Origin: Isoetes taiwanensis | Taxonomy: Eukaryota; Streptophyta; Lycopodiopsida; Isoetales; Isoetaceae | NCBI GenBank assembly: GCA_021234155.1 | Contig: JAJEKV010000041.1 | Span: 10,565,018-10,629,017, forward strand | DNA length: 64,000 bases | Direction: 5' to 3' | In this document: positions 48,231 through 60,964 of the stretch, one piece after another | Layout of the letters: each line of letters starts with the position of its first letter | Numbering within the stretch: position 1 is the stretch's first letter | Made by a program: the position numbers and the translations under genes | The notes under the pieces: model-generated | What the model was told of the DNA's origin: nothing | Database searches by the model: none | What the model saw: only the letters and a program-made list of their open reading frames with translations

Positions 48231-51200
48231 GTATCCATACTGCTGCATCATTTCTTACTTCCATCGGTAATTATACTATCACATTTACTCATCATGTATT
48301 CAAAATAATGCAACCATCAACACAATGCTCCACAGCGGGCTCACAACTTAAACCCGTACTTCTATCTTTACGGTAGCCTCAAAGTCAATGGACTAAAGAT
48401 GGACATTATCTAAGTTTTAAAGCATTAAGCAAAATAATAGTAAAGCATTAACCTTGCGACGAGGATATCTCATTTGCCTCCTCATATATTTTTGACTCTT
48501 GTATATAGCATCTACCACTCAAAATCTCACCGCAAAAGATATAAAATACATTAAATAGGGTACTAACATTAACAAATTTAAAAAAGTATGTAAAATATTA
48601 AACAAACTAGTAATGGCGAGACTTGCATTTCTATTGAGACTTAGAGACTTATTTAATATACAAGCGAGACATACGAGAACCTCCTTTGCTATAATATTTA
48701 AGATTCACAACCATGCAAGAGCATTGTAATGAGAGAAAATTAAGTCTAACAACTGGTGGCACAACTACAGCTACATGCACCTAGCACAACTACATGCATC
48801 CCAGCACAACTATACGCCCATACAAGATTACATTCAAAACCAAAGCGGTTTCCAAAAGTAAAGCCTCCATCTCCAACAAAGGAACCCCGACATCACCAGA
48901 AGCATGCACCCAATAAGTAAAGCCATACAATGATTGGAAATCTTTTGGTACTTGAAAAATATTAGAAAGAAATCGACCTATAGACTCTGAGTAATTAGGC
49001 TTTCACCGAATCAAGTCTGCGACCGAGAATCCAATAATACCTCCTTCCTAAACTGGTAAACCGAAATTGGTTAAGAATGATAAAAAATAAAATAAAATCA
49101 AGGAGCCAACTAGTTCGGTATAACCCTACTAGTAGTTCAATTACCTCGGTCAATCTTTCCAGTGACCGTATAGTTTTCCATACATTTTAATAGAACTGGT
49201 AGATGGAGCATCAAAACCAAGGTCCTAAGAATCAAAACTTTAATCTATTTCCAATCAAAACAATCTTTACATTTTCTTGTGCATTTTTGTATGGATTCCC
49301 ACCACATGTGAATGCTCAGGACGTATTACCGAAAAAAAAAGTGCAACTAGCACTAGCATGAAAGCATGTACATTGCCAGTCCACTGATCTTAAGAGCCTT
49401 TACTTTCTTATGCCTCCATGCATTTGCCGTCATGTATTAAGATTGCAGTTTTTATAGCCACCAAATACTTTTATGCGAAATAGATCCCTAAGCAATCACA
49501 TAAATCATATCCAGTCAAAGCGTAGTTGTCAATCTTAAAGTACCTCATTTCTTTTAAGTGCCCATGTCCGAGGGTTTTAATTCCCTATTTTGCAACCTTA
49601 CTTAGAGTTTTCGCGATATGTTCCCATCATTCTTGTAACCTTCTCCCATCCATTGCTTATTTTAAGGATACGTATACCACCAGAGTCACCATTAAAATTT
49701 CCCCGTATACCTGCTTTTTGGAGACTCAATGCTTATCCATGATAACTTTTATTATTTTAGAGTAGGTATTGTTTTAATACTTTTGAGCAATCTGCATGCA
49801 CTTTGTGCAAGTGCATAGTGGAATAAGCGGCATATAGCATAAACTAAAAGCCCAATGAGCGCTTTATTTTCTGAAAAGATCGCTACATATTTAGGTAAAG
49901 GTCTTTTCCCAAAACGCCGGTCTGTTCACCAGGGCACGAGGTTTTCACAGCGATGGCGCCAGTCTTTACAGCAATCTCATATATTTCGAAAAAGGGTTTT
50001 ACCCCAATGCCCAAAAGTGCTATCATTTTCGATTTCATTGTAGCAGAAACCATAGACATAGAGCAAAAACTTGCTTCATTATACCATATTAGAGATAGAT
50101 GCAAAGTATAAGTTTCACTTAGGATTGCATCAATGTAAACCCTCCCCACCGTCATCCCACATTCATTTCTTTTGTACAAAGCTACGTACCATTACTCCAA
50201 TAAAATCCTTGTTTGATCCATGTTCTCCTCTAAGCAAAAACCAACTCAAAAGCAAAAGGGACAATGGTACAAGAATACCGTATGCGCAACCAACCAGGTA
50301 CTGAATTAGCGGCAGGAATGGTAAAATAGTAGGGCCGAGAAGGTACATAGAGGTATTCTTACGAAAACGCTATCGCCTTTTCAACCATTAATACCTTACG
50401 CTCCCCAGTTAAGCGATATAAAACAAAAAACTTGCTTAGAAATCAATTAGAAGATAGTATCACTTTATTATCTTACACTTGTAATTCCATTTAAAAGTCA
50501 TGCCCTGTATTTAATTCAAGAATGATAGGAATGAGCATGAATTGCATCCTTTGTTTTATATTTCTAAACTTCATGATTAAGGCTCCCGGTAGTTTCTTGG
50601 ACAAATTTTGTATCCTTGTGCCTCTCGCTCCATGTTAAACCATGCAAAGGGGTTCGCAGGACATCTAGAAAGAAACTTCAAGTCATTTAAAATGGATCAT
50701 ATCGGTGACTTACTCTTTGCTAAGCTTGATATATTAGGCATTACCACGATACTAGATCAGAGATTATTTTGAGTATAGATATTTACGCCATACATATTTG
50801 ATGTATTCATCGAAATTAAATCACTCCTAACCTTGGGTCAGGCCTCAAAAGCTTTGCTCCATTGCTTACATTTTCCTCTGCAGGATGCTTAGATCCCTTG
50901 TCGGTAGAGCTCCCTCTTTTACGGTAGGATATCAGGTGTACATCCCCTCGCGGCGGCCTACTTCCTTGTATCGCAAATTTCTACCTCCCGCCTCTCCTCT
51001 CCCACTTGTTTAGATTTTTTTGAATCTAGAGGCCTCAAGCAGGCTTTTCCACTCCATTTTGGCACTAGAATAGGCTCAAGGTCTTCTCCCCGAACTTATG
51101 GCTGACTAGCACGTGGATTCCAAGCCCATATTTTTTTGGCGGTGAAGCACTTTCTACGGGGTCTTTTATCGGAAGTCACTTAAGTTTTGTTTTCACACAG

Positions 51201-53168
51201 CCATTTTATTTGCTTTCTGCGATGAGAAGTTGCCATTACAATCACTCCGAAGCCTAATGGGGCATTTAATTGTTTTTGGCCTCTTTTCCACGCCCGATTT
51301 TACGTAAAAACCCCATTCACAAGGCCACTTACCTAATTGAATTTAACTCTAAGAGCCTTATTGTGTTTTCTTATACATAACTCTACTTATATCCTTAGTG
51401 CCTTTCACGAAATAAAAGAGTACACTTGCTTAGAAACTTCCCTCCAGTGCTAATATGTAGGTCTTTGTTATTTATTTATTTCCATTAAAGAAGTAAAGTA
51501 ACATTATTATATAATAATATACCTCCTTAAAAGAGTAGGTCTTTGAAACATTTTACAAATAGCGTTCATCTTTGCTACGCGGTGGAGGTACGTACTACTT
51601 GATAGGTACGCCGACATATTGGTCAAAGATGCGTTAAAACTATTCTATTTCTGACATGCCAAGTTTCCCCGGCCCCAATTGACCCAATAGTCCCATAAGT
51701 CCTATAATTCTTTGATGGTAGTGTAAATTGGCCTCATATTTAGGACGAGTGCCCATACCTCGATATATTTAAAACTCAACTGCTTTTGATGCTTTTGCAG
51801 TTTGTCCAAAACCATTGTTGATGAGGTGTTCAAAATTAACTCCTTTAAATCCATAGCCCGTTTTAATAGGGTTGGAATTCACGTACATAAGGGCTTTTTG
51901 GCCTTCGATAAAATAATGACATTTCAAGAAACACTTTGCGAAAGGAATAGAGGGCTGCGGCTGCATGGCGCAAAAATTGCATAGCTTTGAATGCTTGATA
52001 GCACTTCGGAACAATCTCCTTGAGGTTCTAACAACAAGGTCAACATTAGGTGCATCCATCCCGATGCGCTTTCATCAATGAAGTTCTTAAGACACAGGAT
52101 ACGTAGACGGATATCTTCCGTTTCTTATACAAAAATAGTAGGGTTTGGCAGCATAATTCTTTCACTCAGCCCTACGTGGCCTCCCATGAAGAGCGATTAA
52201 TCTTCGCAAAGCATCTCCCCAGCTTCCCTAAACTTTCTATCATATGTTTTTGTATATAATTTTTTGGGATAAATTAAGTAAAGCATACGAAAAGGAAAAA
52301 GTAGTGGACTATTTTCTTATCTGCATTTTTTCCTTTGCTTGTCATATGCCTGCTGCATCTGCCACCTTGTGATCTTACCCCACAGTAGTCCTACAAATCT
52401 GTTTATATTAAAAAGCATTGGATTGGTAAATTACTATTTTACAATAGCCGGTTTTCTTTATTAGTCCTCAGGTAAAACATAAAGAATCCCCATGGTGAAC
52501 ACATATGGACAAATGGCATGTCGACATAATTATAAAAGCCACAGGTCTTTTCAATTTTTCTAGAAAGTCCACTTGGAAATTTAAGGTTATCTAGCAAGAT
52601 AAGCATTTTATCCATAAAATGGAAACTAGGAATCCCTAACAGAATATGTTAATCATCATTTGTTGCTTGGTAGCAGGTTATCACTTTGTGGCCAAAGGGC
52701 TAATTGTTCAATCACGAATTATACGTATATCTTTGGAGCGAACCCGGTTTGGATTACACCATATTGATCGAGGGAGGATTGTAACTACCCTTTTCCTACA
52801 CCATTTTGTTTAGGTTTTCTCATTGTGCCTAGTCTTTTCCAAACATTGTATTGTAAACTGGATCCTTTCTATATGAGGCATAAATGTAACTTGCTTATCA
52901 CTTTAGCATACAACCATTCTCTGAGTTGGGGGAAATTTGAAAACTGAAATCTGCCCTTGGATCACAGCAGCAAATCAAAAAGGTCATTTTAAATAAATTG
53001 GTAATACTCTTATTTCAGATTATGATAGGAATGCGATAATCCATCTCTTAATGTGGTTTTGAAGCTTTTTTCACATTTGACATATGGGGAAATACACTAT
53101 CAGAGTATTTGAACATATACCAGACCGCGTGGTCCAGCCGATATATGCTCCTTTGCAATTATTCCCTT
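48231..53168. other. ~5 kb without recognisable features
   Basis: AT-rich sequence. Only short open frames on both strands, none protein-like to my reading. A minus-strand frame at 51769-52059 is the longest and has no family resemblance. Confidence 0.4.
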
Positions 53169-53181
53169 NNNNNNNNNNNNN
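53169..53181. other. 13-base run of N (assembly gap)
   Basis: Thirteen consecutive N. It interrupts an open frame, and the sequence on its two sides shows no obvious overlap. The true distance across it is unknown. Confidence 0.98.
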
Positions 53182-53388
53182 ACAGAGTGGAGAAGCCATG
53201 GTAACCTCTTAAGCAATGGCGCCATAGCCTTAGAGATGGTGCATTTGACCCGTTTTCCAAGAGAGTTTAGCAACCCAGTCCTGCTTTGCCATGTGGCACT
53301 AAATTTTATATGCAAGGCAAAACCTGGTAAATTTCTGGTTCACCCGGTTTTCTGGTTTATCTGGTTAACAAGGAGGGTTAACAAGATG

Positions 53389-53488
53389 GAATAAGGGAAA
53401 GGCCAGAAAACAGCCAGGGGGCCTTTGCCCTACCGCGTCGGCCACCTTTCCATGCCAGAAAATGGGCCAAGGGGCCTTTCCCTTATTC
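53389..53488. other. 100-bp inverted repeat with 16-bp perfect ends
   Basis: GAATAAGGGAAAGGCC at 53389-53404 is the exact reverse complement of 53473-53488. The interior also has GGCC/CCAGAAAA words, giving partial further pairing. Possible small foldback element. Confidence 0.7.
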
Positions 53489-55154
53489 GGAAAATCAGCT
53501 GGGACTAATCTGATGCCGCCATGTGGCGACGTAAGGCAGAATAGCAGGTAAAAAAATAGAATGAAGGGTAGAAAAAACAATCTAAGGGTAAGAAAATGCA
53601 AAATGGGGGGTAAAGTTTTGGCATGGTTTTCAAAGAAAGAATTACCGACACGTGTCGCGATATTACTGGACAGCAGGGTTGGATTGGGTCCAACTATCTT
53701 TTCCGATAGGTAGATAGTATTTTTGTTTGCCCACTCCTGCTTTATCTTGCGACCACTAAGTTTTTGGGTTGCCCGTAGGGCAATCCTTGAGGAGTGCGGG
53801 GAGTGATTGATAGAGGGCCACGATTTAAGAATATTATAGTATATTCTTCGTCTACAGTTGTGGAGTTTTGGGATTTGAGGGACACCTGAGGACATGTAGA
53901 CGGTGTGGATTCAATGGGAGTCTGGGTGGAAGGTGGAGGTGCGCATTACACAATTTGCTGGTCCAGGAAATAGCACTACTGGAGGCCTATTTATGTCATA
54001 CGGTTTGTTCCATGTGCATTTATTTTGCAGATACAATGCTTCAATCATCGCCATCTTTATTGCTCAATATCTTTTTATTAGGTAATAAGTTACTTTCATT
54101 TAGATTCATGTTTTTCTTGATTTAAAAATCTAGAGGCTATTATGGTTCCCTGTATAATTAGTCCTTGAATTCTTCATCATCTCCAGATTATTTAATACAT
54201 GTGTTCTTATCCCATGGTTTTGAACTGATCTTTTGTTACTTTAAGTTTTAGTTTCCTTTACATCTATCTTCCATTTATTATTGTTTGCAACTCTACATAA
54301 TACTAATTTTGGACCATTGTAAAAAAGTAAAAAGTAAAAAATAAAACAAAACCCAAAAGCCTGAAATATACTAGCCTAAAACTAGATAAACAGACATTTA
54401 AGATTTAAGATTCCTTTGGAAATAAAAAGCTTTTGAAAATGGAGCCTTAGAGACTAGGTGCAACGTCCTATTTAAGCCTTGAGAAGGGACGATGTATCTG
54501 CTTTATCTTTAGTACGAAAAACTAGGATTTATTTTCTCCAAGATTCATTTTTCTTCGGTGGTTATGTGCCGAAAGAGGAGAGCCAGAGGAAGACTATGAG
54601 AGTGCGGGCCCGGATTTTTGCGGGATTGAAGATTTGCCAAGCTGGAGGTACTTGGATTGGAGATTGCTAGGTTTGGGGCAAAAAATGGCCACGTTAGAGG
54701 TAGGTAGAGGTCGTTTTAGAGGCTACGACAGATTCTTCAGGTGTTGGAGCTAAGTGGAGATTCGATTCCTCAGCCTGATTTGTTTCCTAGGCTTTCTTCC
54801 TTTGGAGCTATTGCATCTGGCTCGCTCTTTTTGTAGAGCCTTTCTTAATCATGCAATCGCTCCTTCTACAGGATCCTAGAATGTTGGGTTTTTATCCAAC
54901 GAGGGATGTGGCTAGATCATTGTCGGGTCTTGGTGGACTGTTCCCCTCACCTAGGCTCATTCTGTTCATGATGAAAGCATGGTTTTGTGAACCAACGTTA
55001 CTTGCTCGCATTTATTTCAGTATATTTGAATTTTATGATGAGTATGATGTGTGTTTAATGGCTAGTCCATTGGGTTAGCAATTAAGAGATCTTGTGTTCT
55101 GGAGGTCCGTCGTATGTCCTCATGGATGCTGCCAATGTGGCATGACGTAAATAT
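53489..55154. other. no recognisable gene
   Basis: Several short open frames (for example 53868-54125 and 54851-55078) lack any family signal. The stretch immediately before the TATC array could be a LINE 3' end like that at 7325-7515, but the sequences do not obviously match. Confidence 0.4.
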
Positions 55155-55257
<103 letters not shown>

Positions 55258-55898
55258 CCATGTTAGCTAATGTTTTATATGCTAGTTGTTGGGGGCACGA
55301 GTTTAGGAGTATGTTGTGCAAGACCATAGGTTGCCTCACCCAGACATAGGTCAAAATGCAATGCCATCAAAAAGTTGTATAACAAATTTATAAGTTCAAT
55401 ATATTAGCACCTAATATCCTCTTAGAATTTTTCTTAGAACTTGTCGGCGTGGTGTGGTGTGGTCCTAAATCGAAGTTATCAGAGCTGCTTCTCATTCAAT
55501 AAAGAGGGGAATCAACTTCGTCAATGATAACCTAATTATTGATCTATCTTATTCTGCATGTTTGCCCAGCTCTCAGCTTACCACTTATAAAGAGGATATT
55601 ATCATAGCTTGTCACCGATGAGTTCTACCCTGATCCTGTTCCACCATCATTAGTGGCTGCAATCAGTTCAGAGGTAATCATTCTTATAAAGATTTATTTT
55701 GTGCTGCATAACAATGATTATTTTTGTTTGTTTTTCGATAATGAGTTGTTATGTAACTGATGATTAAGTTGTTATGTGGAACGGGAAGGGGGAGGGCATT
55801 CTTGCCCGCCACGACCCGCCGAGAATCGGGGCGGTTGAGGCACGGCCCGGTTCTACTCCGGTCAAGCAACAACAAATGCCGGGGAATCTTCACTCCTA
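55258..55898. other. no recognisable gene
   Basis: Mixed-composition sequence with no coding, RNA or repeat signal that I recognise. Confidence 0.4.
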
Positions 55899-56008
55899 AC
55901 GTCAAGGCAAGCCCATTTGGATTCTCTGGTTTTTTACGCATGCGGTTTTCATTCTGGATAAGAATGATTCTTGAATCCGTAGGAATCAATACCCACTTAC
56001 CTTGACGT
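55899..56008 (-). mobile_element. small inverted-repeat element, family copy 2
   Basis: 110 bp, starting ACGTCAAGG(C)AAG and ending CTTACCTTGACGT. Its reverse complement aligns with 16049-16160 over the whole length. It is flanked by TA on both sides (CCTA / TATG), consistent with a TA target duplication, although the other copy does not show this. Confidence 0.7.
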
Positions 56009-57912
56009 TATGGATTACGGATTACGACACTCACCGAAAATGCTGATTGCTTGCATAGATTTCAATGGAGAAAAGAAGGCAAGGTGAAGCAGAAGCTTCC
56101 GATGGCATTGCCATGGCCTCTGCACCTTTGATCATTTACACCAATTAATCGTTTACTCTGCTCTTCTGACGCTGAGTTCAAAGACATATTGAGGGGACTC
56201 AAAAAGGATGCAACTGGATCGGCCAGGCGTTTTAAATTCCTACGAGAAGTTTGGTGTTGACAAAGAGGCCACAACTATAGATATGTACATAGCATTTTTG
56301 AATTGTGTTAGGAGTATAAAGAACTTGAGGAAGTATGCTTAAGAAGGTAACAAAATAACAGAGAAGGCGACGGCATTTCTGATACCCAGGAGACTTTCTT
56401 CAGTTTAGCATTGACAGCATACGCTACGAGGAGTTGTCGGAATGGTTCTCCTCTGCTGAAGAAGATCAAAAGGGTGCATCTGAGAACAATCTTCTTGCTT
56501 TGTCTTGGCATAATGCCGAATTCCTCTGCCCAATTTGTTTATAGATGAGCTTCTGCATTTAAACATCTCAGCATTATCTCTTCTTGATTTTTTCCTCTTG
56601 ATTTTTTCCCTGCTTTGCAACCTCTGCACAACTTATTTCTCAAAAATCTTCATCTCTGTCCGATTTCATTCAGTTTTGAGCATCTGGGTGCATTGTTTTT
56701 CCAATTGATCCTTTGTTTCGAGAAACTGCGAGCATTTTTTTGAGTAATTTGTAATCTACAACCTGGTTTGAAGCATTTGAATGGATTTTTTGAAGGATAA
56801 TTCAGATTAGAGAAATATTTGAGCATTGAAAAAGCAGCGCCGCGGAAGAAATCCTAATGATTGCTTCCAAAGGAAGAAATAGCGCAGAGAGAATGGCCAA
56901 GATGAGTGCGAAATGAATGGCTGGGATTGGTGCCTTGGTGACATGAATATTTAAAGCACCATCGAAGCAGGATAGGTTTAGATAATGATAGTCATAGCTG
57001 GTCAAATTTGAAGCCCTTTTGCCATAGCTACATTCTGGCATAGCTGCACCTGATAGTCGTCCTTTGACTCTGGGTTTCCTTTCGAGCAGATTTCCAATCT
57101 CTTTTGCATCTATTTTGCAGCGTTTTTTCGATCTGATATAAGTCCCCCAGTGCTAATTCTCGTTCCAAATATGTGCAATAGCTTTCGAAAACGTTCACTG
57201 TCACCTGTCATCAGAAATCCAGCTTAAATAAAAATTCAACATCCATTTTGTTCATTTCTTGAGTTGTCACATCGTCCACTTTTGCATAATATGCATTATT
57301 TTAGAATCTGTGCACAAAACAATAAGCAGATTGAAATTTTGCCATAGAAAAACAGAGGAATTCATGCTAAAAAATAGGGGAATTGCTCAGAAATAGGAAA
57401 ACTTATCCTTCAATCCATTTGGATTTGGAGCTAATCTGATGTGAAAAAGCCAAGATATGGTCGTTTGAGCCAAGATATGATGGATTCTGTGAATTTTTGT
57501 GTTGGATGGAGTCTCTCAAACCGTTGAAATTGTTAGAATTTGAAAGGTTCAGACCTTGATACCTCAGATCGCTCGGGCAGCATCAAAAGTTCTAGGTTAT
57601 CTACATTGTTTCTTAGCAGAATCTTGAATTTCGGTAGCATATCTTCCCCATATTGAAACAGGATCACCTTCGTCATACAGCCTTCCCCCCCCCTCGACGT
57701 GGACCAAAAATGCCATGCGAGCATAAAAAATTCACGGACAGCGTTAACTTTTTGTTAAGGGAGGGCAATGACAGACAAATCTTTTGGTCAGAAACTTTTT
57801 AACCGACAATATCAGTGACACAGAGAGAAGAAAACAGAGAGAACAGAGAGAAGAAAACAGATTCTCCACGATTTTTACAGCAGAAAGAAGCTGTTTCAGA
57901 TCAAATTACTAG
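56009..57912. other. no recognisable gene
   Basis: Short frames on both strands. A direct repeat ACAGAGAGAAGAAAACAG occurs near 57822 and 57844. The 3' end of the Merlin element should lie here or close by, but no terminal inverted repeat was found. Confidence 0.4.
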
Positions 57913-58827
57913 TTATCCTTCTTCTTCTAGCCCATTTATAAGCTCACTGCTATACAATTTCACATGATTTATAAACATATTGAATGCATCCTCCTTCCTT
58001 GGTAGAAATTTCTTTCTCCACGTGTACTCCAAGAAATATGACTCATAGTGTGCCTTCACTGTTCCATATCTCGGAAGAGAGCGCTTCACTGCACCCCAAG
58101 TGCTCTCAATTCTGTTGGTGTGAACACATGTTTCAGGATCTTTGAAATGCAGGCTATGATTAACTGTGTAATGCTCATATTCAAGCTGAGACAACCATTC
58201 TGTATCATATCCTGCCCAACAGTCACTGTAAATGATACTTCCTAGAGCCACATATTCGAAAATAATGTCTGTGAGTGTATCCTTTGTACGATCTGCAACT
58301 GGAACCATGAACATGTTATTGGAATTGCGTTCTATGCCATCAAATACCCACTGATCTTCTACTCTTCTTCCTCTATTGTATTTTCTTTTACCAAACTTGC
58401 TTTCATCAATCTCAACCACTTTGCCTGGGCCACCAATGATCTCATTCTGTTTCTGTATTGCAATGCTACAAATATCCCTGCAATAATTGTACCAATTGAC
58501 CATCGTTTCATCTGTTTTTATTCCACATTCAATCTTAGCACGATGTTGAGGCAACTAGATCGACCAACAGTAGATGAGTCTCAAGATTTGAGACAATGTC
58601 AAACAGCTGCCTGCAAACCAAGTGCCTTTACGAAGACTGCAAGTAAAATGGCACCTCTTACCTTTACATTTCATTTCTTACTATCCCTAGTGCCGGCGTT
58701 GTCTGTTCTTAATTTCATTGATTTCTGGCATTTCTCACATTCCCTTCTATATGGGCAGTAAACCCAAATCTAAAAACAAAGAAATTGATTCATTCTTACT
58801 TGAGGTCTTCAAAATCAGATCGGACAT
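57913..58827 (-). pseudogene. Merlin/IS1016-type (DDE_Tnp_IS1595, ISXO2-like) transposase, nearly complete
   Basis: The family cuts and pastes DNA with a DDE/DDN nuclease. Reading from ATG at 58827: SISLFLDLGLLP, then after a frameshift CPYRRECEKCQKSMKL (58756-58705), a C...C zinc-binding region, RKGTWFAGSCLTLSQILRLI (about 58640-58580), an in-frame TAG at 58557-58555, then 213 uninterrupted codons: TMVNWYNYCRDICSIAI, VVEIDESKFGKRKYNRGRR with the first acidic residue, GSIIYSDCWAGYD with the second, and HTNRIESTWGAVKRSLP with the third (N or E). The total of about 304 codons equals the usual full length. With one stop and at least one frameshift it is a recent pseudogene, unless sequencing errors explain them. 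The open segment after the stop has no ATG at its start. Confidence 0.9.
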
Positions 58828-58904
58828 TGTTGAAATCCACTGTTCTACATCCAAGAACTCCATTTGACAATGCTGTCTCTATGCCGATGATCCTCAAACC
58901 CTTG

Positions 58905-59345
58905 GAGGCGCCTATGATTTTGAAATATAAAATACGATTTCGCCTAAGATTTTGAGGGAATATCGAACCTCTATATAGCTTCGCCTAAGATTTTAGAATA
59001 TGAAATACAGGGGCTCGAACCTCTACCAAAATAACTCAATATCCTAATAAGACTACTTTGACCAATGTACGAGGTAAGCTAATGTAATTATTTTTTATAT
59101 TGAATCTATGTTTTTTTTATAACAACCTATTCAATTGTTTTAGGGATATATAGTTTATGGTTTCAGGAATTGTTATTTTTTATATCCATATCAAATCCCC
59201 CTAGAACCCCCTGTTATTTTGCTATATATTCTAAACGAGGTGCACCCTGGACTATCACAGTCGTCAGATTTGTCGATCCTACGACCCAGATCGTATGTTG
59301 GGGCCTCTGGGCACCTCTTGTTTCGCTTATAATCACTTATGATTG
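58905..59345 (+). repeat. dispersed copy of the 7845-9070 repeat family
   Basis: Contains the same landmarks in the same order: GGAGGCGCCTATGATTTTGA, GGGAATATCGAACCTCTATA, GGGGCTCGAACCTCTACC, TGTTTTAGGGATATATAGT, CTAAACGAGGTGCACCCTGG and ATGTTGGGGCCTCTGGGCAC. It begins 78 bp upstream of the Merlin ATG. Confidence 0.85.
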
Positions 59346-59937
59346 GACGCATCTATCAACCTTTTTAATTTGGGATTTTCAGGTATGATAAAAAACTTTT
59401 TGGAATTGTTTTTAAGATGTTTTCCTAAGGTTTTGAAGAGTTTGGACGCCAGAAAAAATTCCCGATTTGCCAAAAATCGAAGGAACTTTTTGTTCTACGA
59501 TTTTGGGGCTCCCTATCTTTGCGATCTGCTGGGGGGATGCAGCTGGCGAGGGGAATCCATGCCACAGATCGTGCCTATTGACAGCTGGTCATCGTGGTGA
59601 TATAGGCATGCAAGTCGACCCACGGATGGATTCAAAGCTCCAATTTGCAGGTTACGGTTTGTGTTTTCTTTGTTTGAAAGGAAATCGACACCCTATGTGG
59701 ATGCTGCTATTGTATAACTCTGTCACGGACGAAGATAAAGATGCCGAAGGTAAGGCTATAGCTGATTCTTACTGAGTTGAATTTGTATTCTGAATCTGTA
59801 TTGCCTTTGTAAATAGGTCCTCTGTGGAATCAATTTACCTTAGGGTTTTCTAGCAACTTCGGGCAACCCAAAAATCAAATTTATTTTGAAAATAGAAACT
59901 TTTCCATTATATTGATCGAAGCATCGAATTCCAGCAC
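59346..59937. other. region upstream of the AKR pseudogene
   Basis: Two overlapping open frames (59343-59600, 59467-59775) without family resemblance. Probably the former 5' flank and promoter of the AKR gene, displaced by the repeat at 58905-59345. Confidence 0.4.
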
Positions 59938-60790
59938 ATGGCGCAGCCTTCCCTTGCATCCAGTACGTTTGAGCTAAAAAATGCAGGATTTGAAGGCCTC
60001 TCAGTTCAAATACCACGGATCGGCCTGGGTGTATGGCAGATGAAGATTGATGAAGCTTACAGCGCTGTGGCTGACGCCCTTAGGTTAGGGTATCCCCATA
60101 TTGATACAGCTTGAGGCTATAACAACGAGAAAGGCGTTGGTGAGTATATCTCGCGTGATTCCTTTGCTTGCTGTTAAGAAGAACATAATTACTGTTTTCT
60201 TCAGGTAGAGTTGTACGTGAAAGTTGCATTCCCAGAGAAGAAATATTTATAACCACCAAACTTAGGAATCGTGACCATGGATATGAGGCTACTTTGGCGT
60301 CTTTTAATAGGAATCTAGCCGAATTGGAAATGGGCTATGGTGAGCTTTTATGTTCGCATTCTCTCTCTTCGAGCTTTTCTTTATTCATTAACTTAAAGAC
60401 GGTGTCTTATGGAATAAGGTGCTGATCTATATCTTATTCATGCCCCTATGCCTCGAAGGTTGGAATCCTGGAGGGCTATGAAGGTACTCCTTAAATCAGG
60501 TAAAGCAAAGTCAATTGGAGTTAGCAACCATGGCATTCATCACTTAGAAGCTTTTTTCTAATTCATTGGTACGGCCATTTGTAAAGCAGGTAGGATATTT
60601 AACATAAGCATATATGTTTGTGTTCATGTCATATCTTTATTTTCTACTGTCTTGACGCACAGATAGAAATCCACCCTTTAAATACCAGACCACATTTGGT
60701 TAAGTCCTGTCAGAAATATGGAATTATTTTGGAAGCATATTCTCCTCTTACTACAGGGGAGCATCTTGCTAATCCAAATTTCCTAAAGGT
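59938..60790 (+). pseudogene. aldo-keto reductase (AKR) pseudogene, exons 1-4
   Basis: AKRs are NADPH-dependent carbonyl reductases with a TIM-barrel fold. Exon 1 starts at ATG 59938 (MAQPSLASSTFELKN), then IPRIGLGVWQM and GYPHIDTA-stop-GYNNEKGVG. The stop TGA at 60112-60114 replaces what was probably an Arg CGA codon between the catalytic Asp and Tyr positions. Exon 2 (about 60205-60339) has EIFITTKL with the catalytic Lys. Exon 3 (about 60420-60570) has LYLIHAPMPRR with the active-site His and KAKSIGVSNHGIHHLEAFF. Exon 4 (about 60662-60789) reads IHPLNTRPHLVKSCQKYGII and EAYSPL. Introns have GT/AG edges. The C-terminal exons are missing. It is an ordinary multi-exon gene copy, well preserved apart from the stop. 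Confidence 0.9.
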
Positions 60791-60964
60791 GAGTCTCCTC
60801 TATTCCGCATGACAATTAATGGTTTTGTAGTCCATACTTATATAAGCTATCACAGATTGCAGCAAAATACAACAAGACATGCGCCCAGCTTCTCATAAGA
60901 TGGAGTCTACAGAAAAATTATGTTGTTTTGCCCAGGTCTGTGACCCCATCAAGAACAACAGAAA
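60790..60964. other. AKR intron 4 remnant
   Basis: Matches 5436-5660 at the other end of the window, without that copy's internal duplication. Ends near ACCCCATCAAGAACAACA, where the exon-3 duplication begins. Confidence 0.7.

Noticed and set aside
57913-58554. Start codon at 58554 of the transposase
   Set aside because: The codon there is TTG directly after a stop, and family similarity continues upstream to 58827, so it is not the real start.
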